Source of the DNA: Pseudomonas bharatica CSV86
Lineage (GTDB): Bacteria; Pseudomonadota; Gammaproteobacteria; Pseudomonadales; Pseudomonadaceae
Direction of reading: 5' to 3'
Length of the DNA stretch: 64,000 nucleotides
Assembly: GCF_000319305.2 (NCBI RefSeq)
Contig: NZ_AMWJ02000004.1
Location: 372,001-436,000 of the forward strand
The notes under the pieces are model-generated. The model did no database searches and had not been told where the DNA came from. It was given only the letters and a program-made list of their open reading frames with translations. A program made the translations under genes and the position numbers. This document shows, piece by piece, positions 7,215 through 14,854 of this stretch; position 1 is the first letter of the stretch, and each line of letters starts with the position of its first letter.

Positions 7215-9620
7215 TTAGAACTCCAGCTGAGCCGAGAACTGCACGGTCCGCGGATCGCCCAGGTAGAAGCTGTTCAGCCAGTATTCCTTGTTCGCCAGGT
7301 TGGCCACGTTGACGCGGAAGGTCACGTCGTTGTCCGACACATGCATCTTGTAGCGCGCACCGGCATCGAAGGTGGTGAACGACGGCAGGCTTTCATGGTT
7401 GGCCTCATCGGCGTACTGCTTGCCGGTGTAGTAGGCGCCACCGGTCAGGGCAAAGCCGGGGATCGCGGCCACGTCGTACTCGGCGTAGACCTTGGCCAAC
7501 TGCTTGGCGACGTTGGTCGGCGCGTTGCCTTCGTTGGCGGTGACCGCGGTTTTCTTGACCTTCGGATCGAGCAGGGTGATACCGCCGACCACCGTCAGTT
7601 CGGGCATTACCTTGCCGGTCACGCTGAATTCCATGCCATTGTTTTCCTGGCGGCCATCCTGGGTGTAGAGGCCAAGGCTGTTCTTGTAGTTGTTCGGCTT
7701 GTCGATGTTGAAGAAGGCCAGAGTCAGCAGGGTTTCGCCCACGGTCGCCTTGGCGCCAATCTCGTATTGTTCGCTTACCTGCGGGGCCAGTGCCTGGCCG
7801 GCATTGATCGCGTCGTTCGGCGCCACGCCGCCGGCCTGCAGGCCTTCGATATAGGTGGCGTAGGTGGTCAGCCAGGGAACTGGCTTGTAGATGAGCGAGA
7901 TGTTCGGCGAAGTCTTGCTCTTGTTGTACTTGGTCTCCGTCTCCGGCTGACCGAACGCCTTGGCGTAGACGAACTCGTTGGTGTAGCTCTTGATCTGGGT
8001 CTGGGTCACGCCAAGGATGGTCGACCACTGTTCGTTGAAGGTGATGACGTCACCGATCAGGAAGTTGTTGGTTTCCGCGCTGTTGGCCAGGCGCTGGTCA
8101 CCGTGTCCGATGGACCAAGAGGGCTTGTCGACCTGTGGCCGCTGGTCCAGCGGCAGGGTGCCCACAGGAGATTGGTACTGCCAGTCGGGGTACGGAATGT
8201 GATCCTCGTATTGCTTCACTCGGGTGGTGTTGCCCTGGTAGCCCACGGTCAGCTTGTGCCCCAGCGGGCCAGTCGCGAAGACCGAGTCGAGGAATAGCGA
8301 GCCGGACTTCTCTTCGCTTTCGATCGGTGCGAAGGCGTAGATCGGCTGGCTGTAGGTGCCGGTGCTGTTGATGGTCGGGCCGGTGTAGGTGAACTCATCG
8401 GTGTACTGCTGGGCGGCGAAGGCCGCGCGCAGGGTAAAGGTGTCGTTCAGGCGCCAGTTGGCGCGCACGCCGGCCTTGTCGGTCTCGTTGTCGGAGAAGG
8501 ACCACTTCTGGCTGTACATCTTGTCGTTTTTCAGCGACGAGGCGTCAGGCCGCTCGGCGCCCGGGAACACATACCAGTAGCTGCTCAGGCCGCGCATCTG
8601 GTTCTTGCGATGGGACGCATCGAACTGGATCTGCAGGTCGTCGTTGACGTTCCAGTCCAGCGCCGCGCTGATCATCTGGCGACGGTGCTTTTGCAGGTCG
8701 ATCGCGGTCTCGCCGTCCTGGGTCAGGACGTTGAGGCGATAGGCGAAGACGCCGGCGTCGTCGATCTTGCCGCCGAAGTCGCCATGCAGGTAGTAGTTCT
8801 GGCCGCCGGCATTACCCAGGGTGACGCTGTTGTAGCGCTCGTAGGTCGGGCGCTTGAGCACGTAGTTGACCAGGCCGCCCGGCGTGCCCGGGCCATAGAG
8901 GAAGCCGGTGAGGCCGGTGATGATTTCCAGCTGCTCGGTGTCTTCGATGAAGTTGCCGGCATCGGCGCCGTTGCTGAAGCGCAGGCCGTCATTGGCGATG
9001 TTCATGTTGCCCGAACCGCTGAAACCGCGGATCGCCACGGCGCTGGCATAACCGGCGGCACGTGGCCCGTACAACTGGGTGGCGGGGTTGCGCTTGAAGA
9101 CGTCGTCGAGGCTGGTGGTCTGGGTGTTCTTGAGGAACTCCTGGGATACAACGCTCATGGAGTAGGGCGTGTCCTGCAGCTTCATGCCGCCGAGGGCGCC
9201 GACGTTCTTTACGTTCTCGCTGCGATAGCCGGCAGCAGCACTGCCGTCGAAGCTGGCGACAGTAGCGTTGATATCGGTGCTGGGCAGGGCCAGGACGCCT
9301 TCTTCGACCGCCGACAGGGTGTAGGTCCCTTCGCTGCTTTGTTGCAGTTGCAGGCCAGTGCCGCGCAAGGCCTGCTGCAACGCGCTCACGCCGCTGTACT
9401 CGCCTTTCACCGGTGCGGAGGTCTTGCCACTCGCCAACGCCGGATCCAGCGCCAGGGCGATACCCGCCTGGCTGGCGATCTGGTTCAGGGTGCTGGCCAG
9501 CGGGGCTGCTGGCAAGTTGTAGGTGCGCGGAGCCTGCTCGGCGGCGATCAGCGGGGTGGCGATGGCGATGGCCGCGGCCAGCAGGCTGGGGCGCAGGAGG
9601 CTTTTGATTGAGCGGGTCAT
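7215..9620 (-). CDS. TonB-dependent ferrisiderophore receptor with N-terminal signalling (STN) domain
   Basis: 801 residues from ATG 9620 (MTRSIKSLLRPSLLAAA), which gives a proper signal peptide ending around LIAAEQ; the in-frame start at 9677 would bury it. The STN domain is at about 35-110 (TYNLPAAPLASTLNQIASQAG), followed by the plug (about 140-260, including GGMKLQDTPYSMSVV) and a 22-strand beta barrel ending in VQFSAQLEF with a terminal Phe. The STN domain means that substrate binding signals through FecR to the ECF sigma factor. The I-R-A-B gene order resembles foxIRAB (ferrioxamine) and fiuIRA (ferrichrome); the ligand cannot be fixed from sequence alone. Confidence 0.93.
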   Translation of the reverse strand: MTRSIKSLLRPSLLAAAIAIATPLIAAEQAPRTYNLPAAPLASTLNQIASQAGIALALDPALASGKTSAPVKGEYSGVSALQQALRGTGLQLQQSSEGTYTLSAVEEGVLALPSTDINATVASFDGSAAAGYRSENVKNVGALGGMKLQDTPYSMSVVSQEFLKNTQTTSLDDVFKRNPATQLYGPRAAGYASAVAIRGFSGSGNMNIANDGLRFSNGADAGNFIEDTEQLEIITGLTGFLYGPGTPGGLVNYVLKRPTYERYNSVTLGNAGGQNYYLHGDFGGKIDDAGVFAYRLNVLTQDGETAIDLQKHRRQMISAALDWNVNDDLQIQFDASHRKNQMRGLSSYWYVFPGAERPDASSLKNDKMYSQKWSFSDNETDKAGVRANWRLNDTFTLRAAFAAQQYTDEFTYTGPTINSTGTYSQPIYAFAPIESEEKSGSLFLDSVFATGPLGHKLTVGYQGNTTRVKQYEDHIPYPDWQYQSPVGTLPLDQRPQVDKPSWSIGHGDQRLANSAETNNFLIGDVITFNEQWSTILGVTQTQIKSYTNEFVYAKAFGQPETETKYNKSKTSPNISLIYKPVPWLTTYATYIEGLQAGGVAPNDAINAGQALAPQVSEQYEIGAKATVGETLLTLAFFNIDKPNNYKNSLGLYTQDGRQENNGMEFSVTGKVMPELTVVGGITLLDPKVKKTAVTANEGNAPTNVAKQLAKVYAEYDVAAIPGFALTGGAYYTGKQYADEANHESLPSFTTFDAGARYKMHVSDNDVTFRVNVANLANKEYWLNSFYLGDPRTVQFSAQLEF

Positions 9621-9733
9621 GCGAGTCCTCGACGGGAATTTTTGTGCTGAATAGCCTCCATGCCGAACGAGAAACAAAAAGTGATAGGGGTTAGTGAAAA
9701 TATTTTTGATTTAGATTTCGGTGGTGTTTGTGA

Positions 9734-9810
9734 GGGCCTCATCGCTGGCAAGCCAGCTCCCACAGGGTATATGCGATCCCTGTGGGAGCTGGCTTGCCAG
9801 CGATGAGGCC
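9734..9810. repeat. REP palindrome pair (class A)
   Basis: GGGCCTCATCGCTGGCAAGC and its inverted copy, separated by a short TATATGCGATC-type loop, between fecR-like and receptor genes. It could uncouple anti-sigma and receptor transcript levels. Confidence 0.95.
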
Positions 9811-9824
9811 CGTAAGGCCGATAC

Positions 9825-10802
9825 CTATTTGTCTGCGCGAGCCACCACGGTCACCCACCATGGCGTGCGCTGCTGCACCTGCACCGGCAAGGTGGGCAAT
9901 AGCGACTTCAGCGCCAGGTCGGTGTCATGCAGCGGGAAGCTTCCGGTGATCCGCAGGTCCGCCACTTCCGGTGCCACGCCCAGGTACCCGCTGCGATAAC
10001 GACCCAGTTCGCCGACCAGATCTGCCAGCCGCACGTTGTCCACCACCAGCATGCCGCGGGTCCAGGCGTCGGCGCCGACCGCGAGTGTGTCGATCCGCCC
10101 CAGGCGCTCATGGTTCATCAACACCTGGTGACCTTCCTGCACCACCTGCTCCTCGCCGCTGTCATGCGGCTTGGCTGCGACTGCCGACTGCAACACGCTC
10201 AACCGCGTGCCGTCGCTTTCCAGGCGCACCAGGAAACGGGTGCCCAAGGCACGCAGGCGGCCGTCGTCGGTAGCGACCACGAAGGGCCGTCGGTCGTTGT
10301 CCTTGTGCCCGGTCTCGACGGAAATCTCGCCATCGTGCAGGACAATCAGGCGCTCCTTGGCCGTGAAGCGGATATCCACGGCGGAGTGCGTGGCAAGGCT
10401 GACCAGGGTGCCGTCGTCCAGGCGCAGGCTGCGGGTTTCGCCAGTGCCGGTGCGTTGGTCGGCGAGCCAGTAGCCCAGCGGCTGGTGCAGGTTGATCCAG
10501 TTGAGCAGGCCACCCAGCAGTACCAGGCTGGCCAGCCCGCCGCCGAGCTTGCGCACGCGCTGGCGCAGGCCGACGCGGGATTGCTGCAAGGCCTTGCGTG
10601 CCGGGCCGGCAGCCGCAGCGAAACGCTGGTCGAGCATGCCCAGTTGCCGCCAGGCCCGGGCGTGCTCTTCGCTCGCAGCATGCCAGCGCTCGAACTCGGC
10701 CCGCTGCTGGGCGCTGTCGCTGCCGGCATCGAAACACAATTGCCAGTTGATCGCGGCATCGAGCACCGGGGCCGAGACCGGTGCGCCATTCATCCCCTTC
10801 AT
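9825..10802 (-). CDS. FecR-type anti-sigma factor / sigma regulator
   Basis: 325 residues. I start at ATG 10802 (MKGMNGAPVSAPV), which overlaps the sigma gene stop as ATGA. The N-terminal cytoplasmic DUF4880 segment shows the spaced Trp residues (AAINWQLCF, FERWHAAS, ARAWRQL) that bind the sigma factor. A single membrane helix lies at about 75-95 (GGGLASLVLLGGLLNWINL). The periplasmic FecR domain (RSLRLDDGTLVSLATHSAV) and a C-terminal STN-like segment follow. It relays occupancy of the TonB receptor to the ECF sigma factor. Confidence 0.93.
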   Translation of the reverse strand: MKGMNGAPVSAPVLDAAINWQLCFDAGSDSAQQRAEFERWHAASEEHARAWRQLGMLDQRFAAAAGPARKALQQSRVGLRQRVRKLGGGLASLVLLGGLLNWINLHQPLGYWLADQRTGTGETRSLRLDDGTLVSLATHSAVDIRFTAKERLIVLHDGEISVETGHKDNDRRPFVVATDDGRLRALGTRFLVRLESDGTRLSVLQSAVAAKPHDSGEEQVVQEGHQVLMNHERLGRIDTLAVGADAWTRGMLVVDNVRLADLVGELGRYRSGYLGVAPEVADLRITGSFPLHDTDLALKSLLPTLPVQVQQRTPWWVTVVARADK

Positions 10803-11317
10803 GTCGGCTCGCCGTACAGGGCGATGTAGCACTGGCGCATGCCCTGGGCCAGGTACTGGCGCACCCGGGCTACCGAAACGCCGAGCCTGTCGGCGATCTC
10901 GGCATGGCTCATGCCGTCCAGGCGGCTGTGCAGGAAGGCCGCGCGGGCCTTGCTCGACAGCTTGCCGAGCAGGCGGTCGATGGCCTTGAGGTCTTCGAGA
11001 ATCAGGTGCAGGGCTTCCGGCGACGGGTGCTCGGCCTCGGGCATCAGCAGCAGTTCGTCCAGATAGGCCTGTTCCAGCGCGGTACGGCGGAAATGGTCGA
11101 ACAGCAGCCCTTTGGCCACCGCCATAAGGAACGCCCGCGGCTGACGCGGGGCGGTTAGCTCGTCGCGGCCGAGCAGACGAACGAAGGTGTCCTGGCTCAG
11201 GTCTTCGGCACGTTCGGCGCTGGCGAGGTTGCGGCGCAGCCAGGCGAGCAGCCAGCTGCGGTGATCGCGGTACAGTGCGCCAACCAGCTCGCTGTGAGGG
11301 CTAGGTACGGACGACAA
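10799..11317 (-). CDS. FecI-type ECF sigma factor
   Basis: 172 residues from a TTG start at 11317, preceded by a GGGGAA ribosome-binding sequence. Region 2 is visible in YRDHRSWLLAWLRRN and AEDLSQDTFVRLL, and region 4 in the helix-turn-helix DGMSHAEIADRLGVSVARVR. Iron-starvation sigma factors of this type transcribe the adjacent receptor gene when the receptor binds its siderophore. It is the first gene of the set, overlaps fecR by four bases, and is preceded by a Fur-like site at 11347-11363. Confidence 0.92.
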   Translation of the reverse strand: MSSVPSPHSELVGALYRDHRSWLLAWLRRNLASAERAEDLSQDTFVRLLGRDELTAPRQPRAFLMAVAKGLLFDHFRRTALEQAYLDELLLMPEAEHPSPEALHLILEDLKAIDRLLGKLSSKARAAFLHSRLDGMSHAEIADRLGVSVARVRQYLAQGMRQCYIALYGEPT

Positions 11318-11346
11318 GGCGTTCCCCGGAAAAGAAAGTGTTAACT

Positions 11347-11363
11347 AACGAGAATTATTCGCG
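11347..11363 (-). promoter_or_regulatory. Fur-box-like sequence before the ECF sigma gene
   Basis: AACGAGAATTATTCGCG (plus strand) resembles the Pseudomonas Fur box core AATGAGAATTATTCTCATT, about 30-45 bp upstream of the TTG start. Iron repression of the sigma gene is the normal arrangement for this family. The match is partial. Confidence 0.6.
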
Positions 11364-11435
11364 ATTGTGTCAGAGCAGCTAGCACTGTGCAATTAACGCT
11401 TATCGGATTGCTCGTCGGTCTTTCCGGGAAAGGTC

Positions 11436-12145
11436 TTACAAACCGTGATGCTGCTGGCGCTTGCGCCGCCAGCCTTGCAGGCGCTGTTCCAGTTGCCGCG
11501 GACTGTCGAGCAACTGGCGCCGGGCCTGGCTGAACAGGATCAAGGCGATTTCGGCAGTAACCTGGGCATCGGCGCTGGCGTTGTGGCGTTCCTCGACCTG
11601 CAGGCCGAAATGAGCGATCCAGTCATCGAGCCCGGCGTCCCGTAGCACAACGTCCGGGTTGAGCAGCGGTGCCAGTTCGGCGACATCCATGAACGGGTGC
11701 TGGAGCTTGTAGCCGAGGCTGTCCTTGAGTGCGCGGCCCAGCATGCGTTGGTCGAACCCGGCGTGGAAAGCCAGCAGCGGGCTGTCGCCGATGAACTCCA
11801 TAAGGTCCAGCAAGGCTTGCGCCGGATCGCACCCCGCGGCGATAGCGCTGGGCGCCAGGCCGTGGATCAGCACGCTGGGCGCAAGCTTGTGGTCGTGACG
11901 GTGCAGGGTACGTTCGAATTGCTGGCCGAAGTCGATGGCGCCGTCCTCGATCACCACAGCACCGATGGACAACACCTGGTCGCGGTTAAGGTTGAGGCCG
12001 CTGGTTTCCAGGTCCAGCACCACCAGCGCTGCTGGCGCAGGGGCCGCTCGTCCAGTACGGGAGCGGCAGCCAGCCGGGCCAGGCGCTGGCGCTGGTCGTC
12101 CGGCAGGGTGGGTTGGGCGGGACGCAGCCAGGCAAACAGGCTCAT
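11436..12145 (-). pseudogene. 3'-5' exonuclease (DnaQ/DEDD family), broken by a one-base deletion
   Basis: The natural start is ATG 12145 (MSLFAWLRPAQPTLPDD), overlapping the stop of the upstream CBS gene as ATGA. That frame reaches ERPLRQQ and then degenerates to RWWCWTW. The exonuclease domain continues one frame over as ALVVLDLETSGLNLNRDQ, with ExoI LDLET, ExoII at AFHAGFDQRML and ExoIII HNASADAQVT, to the stop at 11436. Adding one base at about 12026-12034 (CAGCAG-GCGCTG instead of CAGCAGCGCTG) restores a gene of about 236 codons. It is either a recent mutation or a sequencing error; I favour error, as three other genes here show the same lesion. Confidence 0.82.
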
Positions 12146-14079
12146 AACTGGTACCGCAGCGCCAGGCTGCTTTGCAGGCGCTGGGCCTGCCGCAGGGATT
12201 CACGCAGGATGCGCCGGTCCAGGTCGTTCAGATCATCCGGATCGACGCGGTTGGAGTAGGGCAGGTTCTGCCGGGTCTGGATCTGGTGCTGCTGCATGCG
12301 GGTCTGCTGGATGAAGTGATACGCCTCTTCGAAGGCACCACCGTCCAGTGGGTCGATCACCTCTTTTTCCACCAGTTGGCGCAGGCGCTCCAGGGTGTTG
12401 TTGGCGCTGATGCCGTGGGCCAGGGCCAGCAGGCGTGCGCCATCGACGAAAGGCGTCAGGCCCTGAACCTTGAGGTCGAGGGTGGCGGCCTTGTCATTGC
12501 CGCTGCGGGTCAGGACGAATTCGCGGAAGCGGCCCACCGGCGGTTTCTGGCGAAGCGCGTTGTCGGCCATCATGCGCTGGAACAGGCGGTTGTCGGCGAC
12601 CTGTTCAAGGATGCCGTGGCGCAGTTGCTCGCAGCCCCGGCCATCGCCCCAGACCACCCGCAGGTCAAAATAGATGCTTGAGGCCAGCAGGTTTTCCGGG
12701 GTCGCCTCGCGGATGAACGCCGAGAAGCGCCGGGCCCATTCGCTGCGCGACAGGCACAGCTCCGGGTTGCCGGCCATGATGTTGCCCTTGCACAGGCTGA
12801 AACCGCATTGCGCCAGGTCCTGGTTGATGCGCTGGGCCAGGGGCAGCAGGCGCTCGCGGATCGCGGCGGCTTCCACCGCGTCCTTCGCCTCGAAAAGGAT
12901 GCCGTTGTCCTGGTCGGTGTGCAGTGTCTGTTCGCGGCGGCCTTCGCTGCCGAAGCACAGCCAGGAGAAAGGCACGCCGGGATCGCCCTTGTCCTCGATC
13001 GCCAGCTCGATCACCCGGCATACGGTGTGGTCGTTGAGCAGGGTGATGATGTGGGTGATCTGGGTCGAGGAGGCGCCGTGGGCCAGCATGCGCTCCACCA
13101 ACTGGCCGATCTCGCCGCGCAGGGCGACCAGGTTGTCCAGGCGCGGCGCGCTGCGGATGGTGCGGGCCAGGTGGACCAGATCGACCCGTTGCAGGGAAAA
13201 CAGGTCGCGCTCGGAAACCACGCCGCACAGGCGGCGGTCTTCCACCAGGCAGACGTGGGCGATGTGGCGCTCGGTCATGGCAATGGCGGCATCGAAGGCG
13301 CTGGCCTGGGGCGGCAGGTAGAAGGGCGAGGCCGTCATGTGTCCGGACACCGCCGAGTCAAGGTCGGTTTCGGCGCGCGCCACCACCTGGCGCAGGTCGC
13401 GCAAGGTAAAGATGCCCACCGGAAAGCGCTGCTCATCGACGATCACGATGCTGCCGACCTGGCTCTCATCCATCATCCGCACCGCTTCGCGCAGGCTGGT
13501 TGCCGGCGTGCAGACCACCGGATGACGCATCGCCAGTTCACCGAGGCGGGTGTTGAGTGAATACTGGTTGCCCAGGGTTTCCACGGCACGGCGCTGGACC
13601 TGCTGGTTGACCTGGTCGAGCAGGCTGCTCACGCCACGCAGGGAAAAATCCCGAAACACATCGGACAGGGCGAACAGGCGGATAAAGGCGGCCTTGTTCA
13701 GTTGCAGGCAGAAGGTGTCCTCGCCGGCGATATGCTCGGTGCGGGTAGCCCTTTCGCCGAGCAGGGCGGCCAGCGGGAAGCATTCGCCGCGGGTGATTTC
13801 GAAGGTGGTTTCCGTGCCGCCCTTGACCACATGGGTGCGCTCGCCGACCACGCGGCCTTGCTTGACGATGAAGAAGTGCTCGACGGGGCCGTCGGCGGGT
13901 TTGATGATGCTGTCCCCGGCGGCGTAGAAGCGCAGCTGGCACTGTTCCACCAGGTACGCCAGATGGGCGTTTTCCATCTGGTTGAACGGCGGAAAGCGCT
14001 GCAGGAACTGCATGGTCCCCTGGATGTTCTGCATTACCGCGGTTTTACCGGCCTGGTCGAACGCGTCCATTTTGCTCAT
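12142..14079 (-). CDS. cNMP-binding / CBS-pair / DUF294 nucleotidyltransferase-like protein
   Basis: 645 residues from ATG 14079 (MSKMDAFDQAG); the frame's earlier start is a GTG. Domains in order: cyclic-nucleotide-binding fold (about 30-150, EHFFIVKQGRVVGE), two CBS motifs (about 165-285, VGSIVIVDEQRFPVGIFT and IAHVCLVEDRRLCGVVSE), DUF294 nucleotidyltransferase-like core with GSEGRREQTLHTDQDNG (about 385-400), and a helical C-terminal domain. The GSxGRxEQ...DxD pattern is that of GlnD-like transferases, so a regulatory nucleotidylation role is possible. It is coupled to the exonuclease gene, an arrangement conserved in pseudomonads. Confidence 0.88.
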   Translation of the reverse strand: MSKMDAFDQAGKTAVMQNIQGTMQFLQRFPPFNQMENAHLAYLVEQCQLRFYAAGDSIIKPADGPVEHFFIVKQGRVVGERTHVVKGGTETTFEITRGECFPLAALLGERATRTEHIAGEDTFCLQLNKAAFIRLFALSDVFRDFSLRGVSSLLDQVNQQVQRRAVETLGNQYSLNTRLGELAMRHPVVCTPATSLREAVRMMDESQVGSIVIVDEQRFPVGIFTLRDLRQVVARAETDLDSAVSGHMTASPFYLPPQASAFDAAIAMTERHIAHVCLVEDRRLCGVVSERDLFSLQRVDLVHLARTIRSAPRLDNLVALRGEIGQLVERMLAHGASSTQITHIITLLNDHTVCRVIELAIEDKGDPGVPFSWLCFGSEGRREQTLHTDQDNGILFEAKDAVEAAAIRERLLPLAQRINQDLAQCGFSLCKGNIMAGNPELCLSRSEWARRFSAFIREATPENLLASSIYFDLRVVWGDGRGCEQLRHGILEQVADNRLFQRMMADNALRQKPPVGRFREFVLTRSGNDKAATLDLKVQGLTPFVDGARLLALAHGISANNTLERLRQLVEKEVIDPLDGGAFEEAYHFIQQTRMQQHQIQTRQNLPYSNRVDPDDLNDLDRRILRESLRQAQRLQSSLALRYQL

Positions 14080-14264
14080 CAACGGCACCGTCTCGGGGTC
14101 TCGTGGGCGAAACCGATTGTTGTTATTGCCGCCATGGTCGGATGTGCAAGGGCCGGGTGCCCATTGGACGTAAGTCTAGGGCGCCGACGAAATGCAGGTT
14201 GCAAGCGCTCTGTTTGCGGTCTGAACTTGATAAATAAGCTTTTGCGTGCTCTGGAACCAATGAG

Positions 14265-14714
14265 ATGCCCATGCCTGACCACGACGATTTACTGAGCGAC
14301 GCAGAGCGCGAGGCCCTGGCGGAAGTGTCCGCACCGCCCGCCCGGCCGCAGAAAGTGCTGGTCGTCGATGATGATGAAGACGCCAGCGAGTTGCTGGCCC
14401 AGTACCTCCAGGCCGAAGGCATCGAATGCCTTGCCCTGACCGATGCGCGCGAGGCATTGAAGACGATCCTGCGCGACCGGCGCATCGGATTGCTGGTCAC
14501 CGATTTGCGAATGGGGCCCTTCGATGGCCTGGAACTGATCGGCAAGGTGCGCGAGTCGGAGCGGGCGGAGCTGCCGATCATCATCATTTCCGGGGATGCC
14601 GGGGTGCAGGATGCGATCACCGCGATGCACCTGAGCGTCGTGGACTTCCTGCTCAAGCCGATCGAGGTGGGGAAATTGATGGAGTTGGTGCGGCGGGAGC
14701 TGGGGATTTCCTGA
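14265..14714 (+). CDS. Single-domain response regulator
   Basis: 149 residues: a charged N-terminal tail of about 28 residues followed by one receiver domain and nothing else. Key residues are visible: the acidic cluster VLVVDDDEDASE, the phospho-acceptor Asp in LLVTDLRMGPFDG, the Thr/Ser position in IIIISGDAG and the Lys in DFLLKPIEVG. There is no DNA-binding output, so it probably acts by protein contact or as part of a phosphorelay. It is divergent from the CBS/DUF294 gene (186 bp between starts), and no kinase is adjacent. ATG 14271 is an alternative start. Confidence 0.88.
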   Translation: MPMPDHDDLLSDAEREALAEVSAPPARPQKVLVVDDDEDASELLAQYLQAEGIECLALTDAREALKTILRDRRIGLLVTDLRMGPFDGLELIGKVRESERAELPIIIISGDAGVQDAITAMHLSVVDFLLKPIEVGKLMELVRRELGIS

Positions 14715-14735
14715 GAAGAATTTGTTGCTGGGGAT

Positions 14736-14819
14736 GGCCTAATCGCTGGCAAGCCAGCTCCCACAGGTTTTGCGGTGCATGCAGTCCCTGTGGGAGCTGG
14801 CTTGCCAGCGATGAGGCCA
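14736..14819. repeat. REP palindrome pair (class A)
   Basis: GGCCTAATCGCTGGCAAGC and an inverted copy ending CAGCGATGAGGCC, between the converging response-regulator and glcB genes. Confidence 0.95.
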
Positions 14820-14854
14820 GGCCAGACACCATCGATGTCTGGCCTGTACAGCAC

